This document shows positions 1 to 7,942 of a stretch of 27,024 nt of DNA, piece by piece; the first letter of the stretch is position 1, and each line of letters starts with the position of its first letter. The position numbers were made by a program, and so were the translations under genes. Under the pieces are notes generated by a model that had not been told where the DNA came from, searched no databases, and saw only the letters and a list, made by a program, of their open reading frames with translations. Origin of the DNA: CAYUZU01 sp964448675 (GTDB taxonomy: Bacteria > Planctomycetota > Phycisphaerae > UBA1845 > Fen-1342); assembly GCA_964448675.1 (NCBI GenBank), contig CAYUZU010000041.1:1-27024 (forward strand). The letters run 5' to 3'.

Positions 1-30
1 CCCTCTGTGCTATGGCCCTTTTTCCCTTTA

Positions 31-92
31 GATCCGAGCGTAGCGAGGATCGATTCTTGAAAAATGCCCCAGCGCAGAGCGCAGCACGGGGC
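31..92. repeat. Two small nested inverted repeats next to the Avd-like fragment
   Basis: GATCC at 31-35 pairs with GGATC at 47-51 around the core GAGCGTAGCGA. GCCCC at 66-70 pairs with GGGGC at 88-92, and inside it GCGC (72-75) pairs with GCGC (79-82) across AGA. The two look alike in plan: a short variable stem around a GAGCG/GCGCAGAGCGC-like core. They resemble small REP-like hairpins or decayed mobile-element ends, but only these two copies were noticed. Confidence 0.4.
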
Positions 93-376
93 TGAGCCGC
101 CTGGTCCTGCTGGTCAAGTGGTACGACGTAACGAAGTGGCTCCTGGATCGGGTCGACAGCTTCCCGAAGAACCAACGCTTCGTGTTCGGCCAACGAATCG
201 CCGACCGAACGCTGAACATTCTGGAGGCCCTCGTGGAGGCCGCGTACAGCCAGCGCAAGGCCGACCTGCTGGCCGTGTGTGACCCGCACGAGCCGTCGGC
301 CACTGCGTCGTTCCCTTCGTCGCCGCGTCGCTTCGTCGCTTCTCTTCCCGGACCCCGGCTCCCGGATCCCGCCTAA
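64..376 (+). pseudogene. Truncated, frameshifted Avd-like four-helix-bundle protein (diversity-generating retroelement accessory family)
   Basis: Bases 92-274 read as a continuous stretch with the start of the Avd family: LVKWYDVTKWLLDRV, then FPKNQRFVFGQR, then LNILEALVEAAYSQRKADLLA. Avd proteins are usually about 110-125 residues and form a pentameric four-helix bundle that partners the reverse transcriptase of diversity-generating retroelements; stand-alone relatives also exist. Only the first two helices are present here. After base 274 the frame runs into unrelated low-complexity residues and stops at 376. No in-frame ATG precedes the conserved part. The ATG at 64 is one frame off and would join it if one G of the GGGG run at 88-91 were removed, so a +1 frameshift is likely. 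No reverse transcriptase or template repeat is in the window; these could lie to the left. The family call is from recall of the motif, with moderate confidence. Confidence 0.55.
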
Positions 377-3015
377 GGACAGGTCGTGTTCTGCACCGCG
401 ACGAACGGGTCGATGTCGCGCCAGTTGACGCTGCCGCTGCCATCGACGTCGTTGTTGGCGAACGGGCAGTCGGGGGCCACGCCGTAGACCGCGAGGTGCA
501 GGTCCGTCCAGGCCGCTTCGTTGTCGTTCTGGGCCGCGACGAAGAAGTCGATGTCGCGCCAGTTGATCGAACCGTCACAGTTGCTGTCGCCGGCGCAGCC
601 GGTCGGGGCGGTGACGCTGAACGTGGTTTCGCTCTCGTCCCAGCTCGAGTAGTTTCCGCTGCCGAAGTGCGTCCGCACGCGGACCTTGTAGGCATCGCCC
701 GGCGCTGTCGGCGTCCAGTCGGCGGCAGTCGCACCGATCTCGGTCAGGGCCACGACATCGTGCCACACCGTCGCGTCGCCGGTGAAGGAGATGTCATCGA
801 TCCAGATGGTATCTTCATAGCCGCTGACGCCCTCGTCCTTGGTGTATTCCCACTTCAGCTCGTGCGTTCCGGGCGCGAGTGTCTCGCTGTATTGCGTCCA
901 CCACACGTTGCCCGAGCGGTGCACGCGCAGGGCACCGTCCACATAGAAGTTGAACCAGTCGTAGTTCGGCTCGCTGCTGACGCGGTACCAGAAGCTCATC
1001 GGTCCGCCTTCGACGGTGCGCGTCATGACCGTCGTCTGCTCGTGCGTGATCGCACCGCTGCGGGCGGCGTAGACGCCCGAGTGCTTGCTCGTGTCGGTGA
1101 TGTACCAGTCGCCGTCGCCGGTCATGGTGTAGCCGGGGCCGATGTCGCCATCCTCGAAGTCGTCGGTCGTGGCACCGGTCTCGCCGTAGTTGGCCGTGTA
1201 TTGCACCTGGAACGCAGTGGTCGGGGCGCCGTTCCAGGTGATCTCGGCCACCTGGTTGGCGGGCAGCGTCTCGCCACCGTCCGGACCGATCAACTCGGGT
1301 GGCCCGCCGAGGATCACGTCGAGCCGGGTCGCGTCGCCGGCATTCACCGTCACGGGCAGGATGACGGTTTCGTAGCCGGCGGCCGCGAAGCGAAGCTGGT
1401 ACGTGCCGGGCAGCAGCATGCGGTGATAGTCGCCCACGTCGGGGTCGGTGTAGATCGGATGGTCACGCCCGACGACGGTGATGGTCGCATAGACCGGGTC
1501 GCCGGTCATGGCGTCGGTCACGATGCCGCGCACGCCGATGAGACAGGTGGCCATGTACGCGAGCATCGAGTCCCGGTTCTCATCCCAGAACTGGGGCATG
1601 AGCGCATAGGACGGCCGCTTGGTGTCGCTGAGCTCGAGGGTAACCTCGTTGCAGCCCTGGTAGCGGTAGTGCCAATCCTGCATACAGCCGGTGGTGCTGT
1701 ACCACGCCGCGCCGTTGGTGATGCCGTGGAACCAGTCGCCGTTCCACATCGGCAGGTTGTGCTGCGAATACTGCTCGCTGATGTAGACGAACAAGTCTTC
1801 GTCCGGCGTCGGCGAAAAGACCGACCCCATGTTGTCGTTGTCGAACGGGTAATTCACGACGAGCGCCCCGGTGTGCATGTTCGCCGACAGCGTGAACGAA
1901 TTGGCGAAGGTCCAGTTCATGACGGCGGCGGTCTCGGCCTCGCGGCCGGTCGTGGTGTTGGGGTCGGGATTCGGCCCGGAGCCCTCGGGGAAGTTGCGGT
2001 TCAGATCGACATAGTTCGCGTTGGTGCGCTGTACCGAGACGTAGCCGTCGGGGTTCATGATCGGCATGACCCAGATGTCGATCTCGTCGACGTAGCTGGT
2101 GAGGGTCGGGTCACTGCCATAGTTGCTCAGCAGCAGATCGATGAAGTTCAGGCACATCACCATGCAGGTCCACTCGTCGCCGTGCATGGTCGAAACGTAC
2201 TTGAACTCGGGCTCGTCCTCTTCGACGCCGGGGTTGTCCGTGATGTTCAACGCGAGCAGCGGGCGCCCCTGGACGCTGGCCCCGACGATGTGCAGCTCGC
2301 AGATCGACGGGTAGTCATTGGCCCAGTCGGTCATCATCTGCTGCACCTCGCTCCAGCTCGGGTAGCTGCCGCGATCAGTCAGCGGGTCCGCCGGCGGCCC
2401 GTGCAACGCCGGCTGGCCGGCCTGATCGGTCAGATCCGGGTCCGCCCCGGCGTCGATCAGCAGCCGTGTGAACAGGTCCCACTCGGCCAGCACGTGGCCG
2501 CGGTGCCGCGCCGTCTGCCCCAAGACATGCAGCGGCGTCCGCCCCGTGGCGTCGCGCGCGTTCACGTCCGCCCCCGCGGCCAGCAGCGCCTCGACCGGCG
2601 CCCGGTGCATCCGTCGAGCGGCGACGTGCAGCGGCGTCCGGCCATGGGCGTCGCGGGCGTCGAGATCGGCGCCGGCGGCGACCAGCAGTGCCACCATGCG
2701 TGCGTCGCTGGCCGTCGCGGCCAGGTGCAGGGCCGTGCGCCCCTGGGCGTCCGCCGCGTCGAGCGCCACGCCACGATTCAGCAAGAGCGCGACCACATCC
2801 GCCTGATGGCCGGCAGCGGCGAAGTGCAAGGCGGTCTCACCCGCATCGCTGCGCGCGTGCAGCATGGCCGCATCTGCGTCCAGCAGTTTCGCGACGGTGT
2901 CGACCTGGCCGAGGCGGGCGGCGGCGAAGAAGTCGGAGTTGGTGCCGGCGGCCGCGAGCGAAGCGGCGCAACAGAGAATGGCGGCCCCGACCGCAAACTG
3001 ACGGATGGTGCTCAT
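373..3015 (-). CDS. Secreted M14-family zinc carboxypeptidase with N-terminal ankyrin repeats and C-terminal dockerin-like repeats
   Basis: 880 residues from the ATG at 3015, which follows GAGGGACATT and opens a signal peptide (MSTIRQ then a hydrophobic stretch ending AAAG, about residues 1-23). An in-frame start 24 codons upstream was rejected because it would bury the signal. Ankyrin repeats span about residues 27-206 (GETALHFAA, GRTALHLAA, GRTPLHVAA, GRTPLHVLG). The M14 peptidase domain is about 219-490: zinc ligands His278 and Glu281 in HGDE and His381 in NMHTG, substrate Arg340 in NRNF, catalytic Glu461 in TLELSD. A carboxypeptidase regulatory-like beta domain (about 492-571) follows, then an Ig/FN3-like region interrupted by a MAM/jelly-roll-like insert with a WIDDISF motif (about 617-745). 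Two dockerin-like repeats (GDSNCDGSINWRDID and DVDGSGSVNWRDID, 809-876) end the protein. The active site looks intact. It probably acts outside the cytoplasm on peptides or peptidoglycan; the substrate is unknown. It appears monocistronic. Confidence 0.9.
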   Translation of the reverse strand: MSTIRQFAVGAAILCCAASLAAAGTNSDFFAAARLGQVDTVAKLLDADAAMLHARSDAGETALHFAAAGHQADVVALLLNRGVALDAADAQGRTALHLAATASDARMVALLVAAGADLDARDAHGRTPLHVAARRMHRAPVEALLAAGADVNARDATGRTPLHVLGQTARHRGHVLAEWDLFTRLLIDAGADPDLTDQAGQPALHGPPADPLTDRGSYPSWSEVQQMMTDWANDYPSICELHIVGASVQGRPLLALNITDNPGVEEDEPEFKYVSTMHGDEWTCMVMCLNFIDLLLSNYGSDPTLTSYVDEIDIWVMPIMNPDGYVSVQRTNANYVDLNRNFPEGSGPNPDPNTTTGREAETAAVMNWTFANSFTLSANMHTGALVVNYPFDNDNMGSVFSPTPDEDLFVYISEQYSQHNLPMWNGDWFHGITNGAAWYSTTGCMQDWHYRYQGCNEVTLELSDTKRPSYALMPQFWDENRDSMLAYMATCLIGVRGIVTDAMTGDPVYATITVVGRDHPIYTDPDVGDYHRMLLPGTYQLRFAAAGYETVILPVTVNAGDATRLDVILGGPPELIGPDGGETLPANQVAEITWNGAPTTAFQVQYTANYGETGATTDDFEDGDIGPGYTMTGDGDWYITDTSKHSGVYAARSGAITHEQTTVMTRTVEGGPMSFWYRVSSEPNYDWFNFYVDGALRVHRSGNVWWTQYSETLAPGTHELKWEYTKDEGVSGYEDTIWIDDISFTGDATVWHDVVALTEIGATAADWTPTAPGDAYKVRVRTHFGSGNYSSWDESETTFSVTAPTGCAGDSNCDGSINWRDIDFFVAAQNDNEAAWTDLHLAVYGVAPDCPFANNDVDGSGSVNWRDIDPFVAVQNTTCP

Positions 3016-3161
3016 AATGTCCCTCGAAAGGTACAATGTGACGTTGATTGTCCTTGGATGAACGCTCGCGCGGATCCTTCCCAGCAAACCTCAAACTACC
3101 CCGCGCGGGTGATCAAAGCAATCACTTATTGCGATCGCCCGATAATCCCCACGTTTTGGGC

Positions 3162-3863
3162 TCAGCGGAGCGGTCCCGGGATGCCGCGTGCGACAAGTTG
3201 CCGCAACTCGAGCAGGTCACCAACCTCGTAGTCGGGCTTCTCGGTGCCGATGTCGTGGATGCGGTGCGCCCGGTTGACCCACGCACAGCGCAGGCCGGCC
3301 GCGCGGGCCCCGCCGACGTCGCTGTGCAGCGAATCCCCGACGTGCAGCACGCACTCGCGGCGCCAGCCGGTACGCCGAAGTGCGAGCTCGAAGATCTCCC
3401 GATCCGGCTTGTAGGAGCGCGCGTCCTCGGACGTGACCGCGGCGGCCACGGGCAGTTCGTGCCGCACCAGGGCCGCCGCCAGGTCCGCGCGGTCGGCGTT
3501 CGACACGACGCACACCGGCACGGTCAGCCCGTCAAAGAACGCCGACACCTCGGGCTGCAGCGGCGGGTCACGCCAATAGTCGACCAGCCGCTGCGCGAAG
3601 GGCGCCGGGTCGATGGTGGCGCCGAGCTCGCTGATCGTCTCGTGCAGCGTGTCGCGTTCGAGCTCGTACAGCGTGCGAAATCCGTCGTGGTTGCCGTGCT
3701 CCATGGCGGCGAAGAACCGATCGCCCCAGCGGATGCTCAACTCCTGCGCGGTCAGCGGCACACCGGTCGCGCGGATGACCTGGCGGCAGGTGTCCTCGAC
3801 GGCCGCGCGGTCGCCGCCGACGATGGTGCCGTACATGTCCATGAAAATGCCGTCGAGATTCAT
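3162..3863 (-). CDS. HAD-superfamily hydrolase (subfamily IA type)
   Basis: 233 residues, cytosolic. I start at the ATG at 3863, giving MNLDGIFMDMYGT; the longer reading frame overlaps the upstream gene and lacks family sequence. All four HAD motifs are visible: nucleophile Asp9 in FMDMYGT, Ser in CVVSNADR (motif II), Lys in KPDREIFELAL (motif III), and the acidic pair in HVGDSLHSDVGGA (motif IV). A helical cap lies between motifs I and II (about residues 17-95). Motif I is DxYGT, not the DxDGT usual in phosphatases. The same Tyr is seen in L-2-haloacid-dehalogenase-like members, so the reaction is uncertain and a simple 'phosphoglycolate phosphatase' label would be unsafe. It lies 37 bp downstream of the putative lipoprotein gene on the same strand, probably co-transcribed. 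No strong ribosome site is visible. Confidence 0.85.
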   Translation of the reverse strand: MNLDGIFMDMYGTIVGGDRAAVEDTCRQVIRATGVPLTAQELSIRWGDRFFAAMEHGNHDGFRTLYELERDTLHETISELGATIDPAPFAQRLVDYWRDPPLQPEVSAFFDGLTVPVCVVSNADRADLAAALVRHELPVAAAVTSEDARSYKPDREIFELALRRTGWRRECVLHVGDSLHSDVGGARAAGLRCAWVNRAHRIHDIGTEKPDYEVGDLLELRQLVARGIPGPLR

Positions 3864-3900
3864 CGGGGGAATTCCGCGCACCAGCGTCAGAAACGCGCAC

Positions 3901-4326
3901 TCACGGTTCGGCGACCGGCTCGTTCTCGGCCGCGTCGGTGAGGGCCTCGGCGACGCGCCGCCGCTCGGTGCTGTAGTACACATGCCGCAGCTTGCTGGCG
4001 ATGTGACGCCGCGTCTGCGTCGTGCAGCGCGGGTTGTTGATGAGCGTGATCAGGGCGTCGGCCTGCTCGCCGCCGATGCCGCCGTGACAGATCGCATTGA
4101 CGAGATAGATCTGGTCCACCTGCGACAGGTCGTCCCGCCCGGCGATACGCTCCAGCAGGATCAGTCGCTCGCTGGACAGGTTCACGGTCAGCGCAGCCTC
4201 GATGGCGTCCGCCGCCGGTCCTTTGGCCTCCTTCGGCCGCGTGACACAGCCGGCCCCCGTCATGGCGCCGGCAAGGAGGACCAACGCCAACGCCCGGCTG
4301 CGGACCCGATTGATCTTCAGGGACAT
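3901..4326 (-). CDS. Putative small lipoprotein of unknown function
   Basis: 141 residues. The ATG at 4326 is preceded by GTGGAGAGCTC, a good ribosome site. The N-terminus has a basic start (MSLKINRVRSR), a hydrophobic stretch (ALALVLLAGAMTG) and then AGC. This suggests lipoprotein processing at Cys26, although the -3 position is Gly and not the usual Leu/Val, so ordinary secretion is possible. The mature part is helical (DAIEAALTVNLSSERLILLERI, LITLINNPRCTTQTRRHIASKL) and somewhat like HEAT-type helical pairs. I recognise no family. It probably forms a short operon with the HAD gene 37 bp downstream. The protein ends in an acidic ENEPVAEP tail. Confidence 0.7.
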   Translation of the reverse strand: MSLKINRVRSRALALVLLAGAMTGAGCVTRPKEAKGPAADAIEAALTVNLSSERLILLERIAGRDDLSQVDQIYLVNAICHGGIGGEQADALITLINNPRCTTQTRRHIASKLRHVYYSTERRRVAEALTDAAENEPVAEP

Positions 4327-4400
4327 GAGCTCTCCACAAGTCTGCACACGGTTACTGTACCCGAGTCGCCAAGCGGGGGCGACTCGGGCCGCCGGGCGGC

Positions 4401-4790
4401 TCAAGTTTGGTACGCCGGCCGGAACACCAGTCGGCCACCCCGGCCGCGTCTGATCTCGTAGCGGCCGCGCAGCCGCTGGCCGGCAAACGCGGCCACCAGT
4501 TCGCCCTCCGCCAGCCGGAGGACGTCGATATCACCGGCCGCCACTTGCCGCACGAAGCCCCGCCCACCGCTGATCTCGCCCTCATAAGTCAGATACAGCG
4601 AGCGGTGATCCTGGATGCGTTCGGCGGCGATTTCCCCGCGCTCGACCAGCGGATCGCGCAGCAGCCGCCAGGTCGGATGGCGCTCCTGGCCGGGGGCCTC
4701 GACGATGAGATCCCAGTGGACGTCGCGGTCGGGTGGCGGCGGGCAACAGGGCTGCGTCGTATCGTGCTCGAGAAGGACGAATCGTGCCAT
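4401..4790 (-). CDS. Stand-alone LigD-type 3'-phosphoesterase (PE) domain protein
   Basis: 129 residues starting at the ATG at 4790. The protein consists only of a domain resembling the N-terminal phosphoesterase module of bacterial DNA ligase D, which trims 3'-phosphate or ribonucleotide ends during non-homologous end joining. Matches to the family's active-site pattern are RFVLLEHD with His9, VHWDLIVE with His25 and Asp27, TWRLLRDP, and DHRSLYLTYEG with His62 and Tyr66 four residues apart. They correspond to the two N-terminal His, the Asp, and the later His/Tyr pair of characterised PE domains. The Arg that normally follows the Asp (HxDxR) is Ile29 here, and a proline-rich insert (CCPPPP) sits between His9 and His25. 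No ligase, polymerase or Ku gene lies in the window. It is divergent from the next gene across 75 bp. Confidence 0.7.
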   Translation of the reverse strand: MARFVLLEHDTTQPCCPPPPDRDVHWDLIVEAPGQERHPTWRLLRDPLVERGEIAAERIQDHRSLYLTYEGEISGGRGFVRQVAAGDIDVLRLAEGELVAAFAGQRLRGRYEIRRGRGGRLVFRPAYQT

Positions 4791-4865
4791 GCTGTGGACC
4801 TGTACGCGTGCGGGCGACTCCGCTACCCTGCAGCCCGTTCATCGTAGCTTACGGGAGTCCCCGGC

Positions 4866-5531
4866 GTGCCGCTGGATCGCCTGCAGACATTGTATCAGGC
4901 TCGCAAGGCCCTGCTCGTGCTGGCGCTGGCCACACCGGTGGTGGTGCTGGCACTGGTGTGGTTCGTCGTGACGCAGGTGCTGATGGCCCCGGCCGTGCCG
5001 GACGCCGATGCGCCGGCACACCGCGTGGCCCGCTTCGTCATGCACGACAAGGGCCTGCCGCGCATGGCCGACGACGACGCGCGGCGGCTGTTTCACCAGA
5101 TTGTCGGCCGGCTCGGCCGCGACCCGACCTACCAGCAGGCCTTCCTCGCCGAAATCCACACCGCCAGCCCCGAGATGCAGCGGGCATTTCGCCGGCACCT
5201 GCTGAGCGTGTTCAAGCCAATGCTGATGGGCGACATCCACGACTTCGAAGCCTGCGCCGGGGACGATCGCCAACCCTACCTCGATGCGCGGATCATCGAG
5301 TACAACCGCATCGCGCGGGCCCTCGGCAAGACCGGGATCAATGCCGACGCGGTCGGCGTGCTCGTGCCCGACAAGACCGAGCTGTTCGAGTGGCTGCTGC
5401 AGAACACGACCGAGGCCGAGCGCGCCGCAGGCATGGCCTACTTCACCGCGATTCGACAGCGGGTCGAGGAAATCCTGGCGGATCCGGCGCTCCGGGATGA
5501 ATTCGAGCAGGAAATCGCACGGGGCGCGTAA
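4866..5531 (+). CDS. Single-pass membrane protein of unknown function
   Basis: 221 residues from a GTG at 4866, preceded by GGGAG at 4852-4856. No upstream in-frame start has a better ribosome site. One hydrophobic segment (about residues 14-38, ALLVLALATPVVVLALVWFV) follows a short basic N-terminus, so the rest probably lies on the outer face. The soluble part is helical and charged (HRVARFVMHDKGLPRMADDDARRLF, MQRAFRRHLLSVFKPML, TEAERAAGMAYFTAIRQRVEEIL). I do not recognise a domain. An 87-bp gap with a GGCCCCGGGGCC palindrome separates it from the CNNM genes on the same strand. Confidence 0.75.
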   Translation: MPLDRLQTLYQARKALLVLALATPVVVLALVWFVVTQVLMAPAVPDADAPAHRVARFVMHDKGLPRMADDDARRLFHQIVGRLGRDPTYQQAFLAEIHTASPEMQRAFRRHLLSVFKPMLMGDIHDFEACAGDDRQPYLDARIIEYNRIARALGKTGINADAVGVLVPDKTELFEWLLQNTTEAERAAGMAYFTAIRQRVEEILADPALRDEFEQEIARGA

Positions 5532-5618
5532 CCTCCGCGATCGACGGCCGCACTTGGCCCCGGGGCCGGGCCTCGTTCCGGCGTTGCCCGCGCGCCGTTA
5601 GACTCTGCACCCGAACCG

Positions 5619-6956
5619 ATGATGCTGACCGCCGACATCCTGGCCGCCGCCGAGCTTTCGTGGGCGAGCGTGGTGTTCAACATCGTGCTGCTGCTGGTGC
5701 TGGTGACGCTCTCGGGTACGTTCTCCGGCAGCGAGACGGTGCTGTTCTCTCTGTCGCGGCTGCAGCTGGAGCGCGCCGCGGCCAGCCACAACCCGTTTCG
5801 CCGCCTGGCGGCGACGCTCATGCAGCAGCCCAAGCGCACGCTGTTGACCATCCTGCTCGCCAATACCGCCGTCAACGTGCTGCTCTTCGCCGTGTCCTAC
5901 GTGTTCTTCCACCGGCTGGCCGCGCGGATCGATGCGGTCTGGCTCACGCCCGTGACCGGTGTGGCGAGCATCCTGCTGGTGGTGGTCTGCGGCGAGGTCG
6001 TCCCCAAGGTGGTCGGTGTGAGCCTCGCCGACCGGCTTGCTCCCGTTTCCGCCGGCATCGTGCGTTTTGTCGACGTGGTGGCGGCCCCCATCGGCCGGGC
6101 AATCGATTTTCTCATTGCCGAGCCGTTCCTGCGGATCGTGCTGGGGGGCCATCATCAGAGACGGCCGTCCGACGCCGAACTCAGCGCCACCGAGCTCAAG
6201 ACCGTCCTCGAGATGAGTCGTCGCAGCGGCGGGCTCAAGGCGCTGGAAGACACGTTCCTGCGGCCGATCGTCGACCTCGGCACCACGCGCGTCGCGGACG
6301 TGATGACGCCGCGCGTGGACATCGTCGCCTACGACGTCAACCGTCCGCCCGCGGGGCTGCGTGACCTGATCCGCGAGACCGGCTATCGCAAGGTGCCGGT
6401 CTTCGAGTCCGACCTCGACAACGTCGTGGGCCTGATCTACGCCAAGGTGCTGTTCCTCACACCCGACCGCCCGCTGCGCAGCTTCGTGCAGCCGGTGCAT
6501 TTCGTGCCGGCCCTGGCCACCTGCGAACACCTGCTGCAGCATTTCCGTGAGACGCGCTCGCAGATCGCGATCGCCGTGGACGAATACGGCGGTGTTGCGG
6601 GGCTGGTCACCCTCGAAGACGTGACCGAGCAGATCGTCGGCGAGCTGTACGACCCCGAGGACGAGCCCGAAAGCCCCGACATCCAGGCGCTGCCCAACAG
6701 CCAGTACGACATCAGCGGCCAGCTCGGCGTGAAGTACTTTGTCGAAGCGTTCAAGCTGCCCGCGCGCGTCGAGCGCGTCGCCACCGTCGGCGGGCTGGTG
6801 ATGGCGAAACTCGGCCGGCTGGCGCGCGTCGGCGATGTCGTGCGCTTCGGCAACATCGAGCTGCGCGTGACACGCCTGCGGCGCCGCACCATCGACCGCC
6901 TGCACCTGCGCCTCATCCACCCGCATGGCGCCGAGGGGGAAGGGGGCGCGTCATGA
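5619..6956 (+). CDS. CNNM/CorC-family membrane protein with CBS pair ('hemolysin family' protein)
   Basis: 445 residues. Order: CNNM (DUF21) transmembrane domain (about 10-175, with the signature SGTFSGSETVLFSLSRLQLE at 32-51 and CGEVVPK at 124-130), a CBS pair (about 222-345, with VADVMTPRVDIVAYD and IAIAVDEYGGVAGLVTLEDV), and a C-terminal CorC/HlyC transporter-associated domain (about 355-440). The family includes divalent-cation, chiefly Mg2+, transporters; the hemolysin name is historical. The start is the first of two adjacent ATGs (5619, 5622). No Shine-Dalgarno is visible, but a weak -10 (TAGACT, 5599-5604) with a poor -35 (TTCCGG, 17 bp upstream) lies just before it. Its stop overlaps the next start in ATGA (6953-6956), so the two are translationally coupled. 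Confidence 0.93.
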   Translation: MMLTADILAAAELSWASVVFNIVLLLVLVTLSGTFSGSETVLFSLSRLQLERAAASHNPFRRLAATLMQQPKRTLLTILLANTAVNVLLFAVSYVFFHRLAARIDAVWLTPVTGVASILLVVVCGEVVPKVVGVSLADRLAPVSAGIVRFVDVVAAPIGRAIDFLIAEPFLRIVLGGHHQRRPSDAELSATELKTVLEMSRRSGGLKALEDTFLRPIVDLGTTRVADVMTPRVDIVAYDVNRPPAGLRDLIRETGYRKVPVFESDLDNVVGLIYAKVLFLTPDRPLRSFVQPVHFVPALATCEHLLQHFRETRSQIAIAVDEYGGVAGLVTLEDVTEQIVGELYDPEDEPESPDIQALPNSQYDISGQLGVKYFVEAFKLPARVERVATVGGLVMAKLGRLARVGDVVRFGNIELRVTRLRRRTIDRLHLRLIHPHGAEGEGGAS

Positions 6957-7942
6957 CCGTGGCCCTGCTGCTTGTCGGTCTGCTGGCGGCGATCGTGCTG
7001 AGCGGGTTCTTCTCCGGCTCGGAAACGGGGATCTACTGCCTGAACCATGTCCGGCTGCGTGTCGCCGTCGACCAGGGCCATCGCGGGGCGCGCAAGCTCG
7101 AGTACCTCATGCGCCGCCCCGAGGACCTCGTCATCACCGCCCTGCTGGGCACGAATGTCGCTGATTACCTGGCCACCGCGTTCGCCGCGGCCCTGTTCCT
7201 CGAAATCGCCGTCACACCGAGTTTCGCCGAGGTCTATGCCACCGCGCTGGTCACGCCGCTGATCCTGGTGTTCGGCGGCATCGTGCCGAAGGACTGGTTC
7301 CGGCGCGAGGCGAATCAGTTGATGACGCGACTGAGCCCGGTGGTGCTGGTCTGTCTGCGCGGCGCGCGGGCGACCGGGCTGGTGTGGCTGCTGCGCAACC
7401 TGACGCGGCTGCTCGTCCACTGGCTCAGCCCCGGCACGGCGGAGGCCGAAGCCGAGCTGCTGCCACGGGCCCGCACGCTGCACCTGCTGCGCGAGGGGGC
7501 GGCGCGCGGCGGCCTCACGGCGCTGCAGCGCGACCTGATCGAGCGCGTGTTGAACTTGTCGGAGGTGCGGGTCGCTGACGTGCTCGTCCCGCGGCACCGC
7601 ACGATCATGATCCGGCGCGAGATCGAGCGCGACGAGTTCCTGCGCATCGCGCGGCGCACACGTTACTCGCGGCTGCCGGTGTATCGCGACGACCCGCGCC
7701 GCATTGTCGGGGTCGTCAACGTGATCGACGTGCTGGCCGATCCGGAGGAGCGGCCGATCGCGGCGTACGTGCGGCCGCCGCTGACGCTGGGCTCGCAGAC
7801 ACGCGTGTCCAGCGCGCTGCTGCGCATGCAGAGCCAGCGCGAGGTGATGGCCGTCGTCGAGGATCAGGCCGGGCAGTGCCTGGGCATCCTCACCCTCAAG
7901 GATCTGGTCGAGGAGATCGTGGGCGAGCTCGAGGCGTGGTAG
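6953..7942 (+). CDS. Second CNNM-family membrane protein with CBS pair, lacking the CorC/HlyC domain
   Basis: 329 residues, overlapping the preceding paralogue by 4 bp. The CNNM transmembrane domain occupies about residues 1-180 (SGFFSGSETGIYCLNHVRL at 17-35; FGGIVPKDWF). A CBS pair follows (VADVLVPRHRTIMIR, YSRLPVYRDDPRRIVGVVNV, and the ending LGILTLKDLVEEIVGELEAW). The protein stops right after the second CBS domain, so the C-terminal transporter-associated domain of its partner is absent. CNNM/CorC proteins act as dimers, so the coupled pair may form a heterodimer in the inner membrane; that is inference. No clear terminator follows the stop. Confidence 0.92.
   Translation: MTVALLLVGLLAAIVLSGFFSGSETGIYCLNHVRLRVAVDQGHRGARKLEYLMRRPEDLVITALLGTNVADYLATAFAAALFLEIAVTPSFAEVYATALVTPLILVFGGIVPKDWFRREANQLMTRLSPVVLVCLRGARATGLVWLLRNLTRLLVHWLSPGTAEAEAELLPRARTLHLLREGAARGGLTALQRDLIERVLNLSEVRVADVLVPRHRTIMIRREIERDEFLRIARRTRYSRLPVYRDDPRRIVGVVNVIDVLADPEERPIAAYVRPPLTLGSQTRVSSALLRMQSQREVMAVVEDQAGQCLGILTLKDLVEEIVGELEAW

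Noticed and set aside
496..3231. Long plus-strand open frame of 911 codons
   Set aside because: It is antisense to the M14 peptidase, whose domains and active site are clear. The translation is Val/Arg/Gly-rich with no domain, as GC-rich antisense frames usually are.
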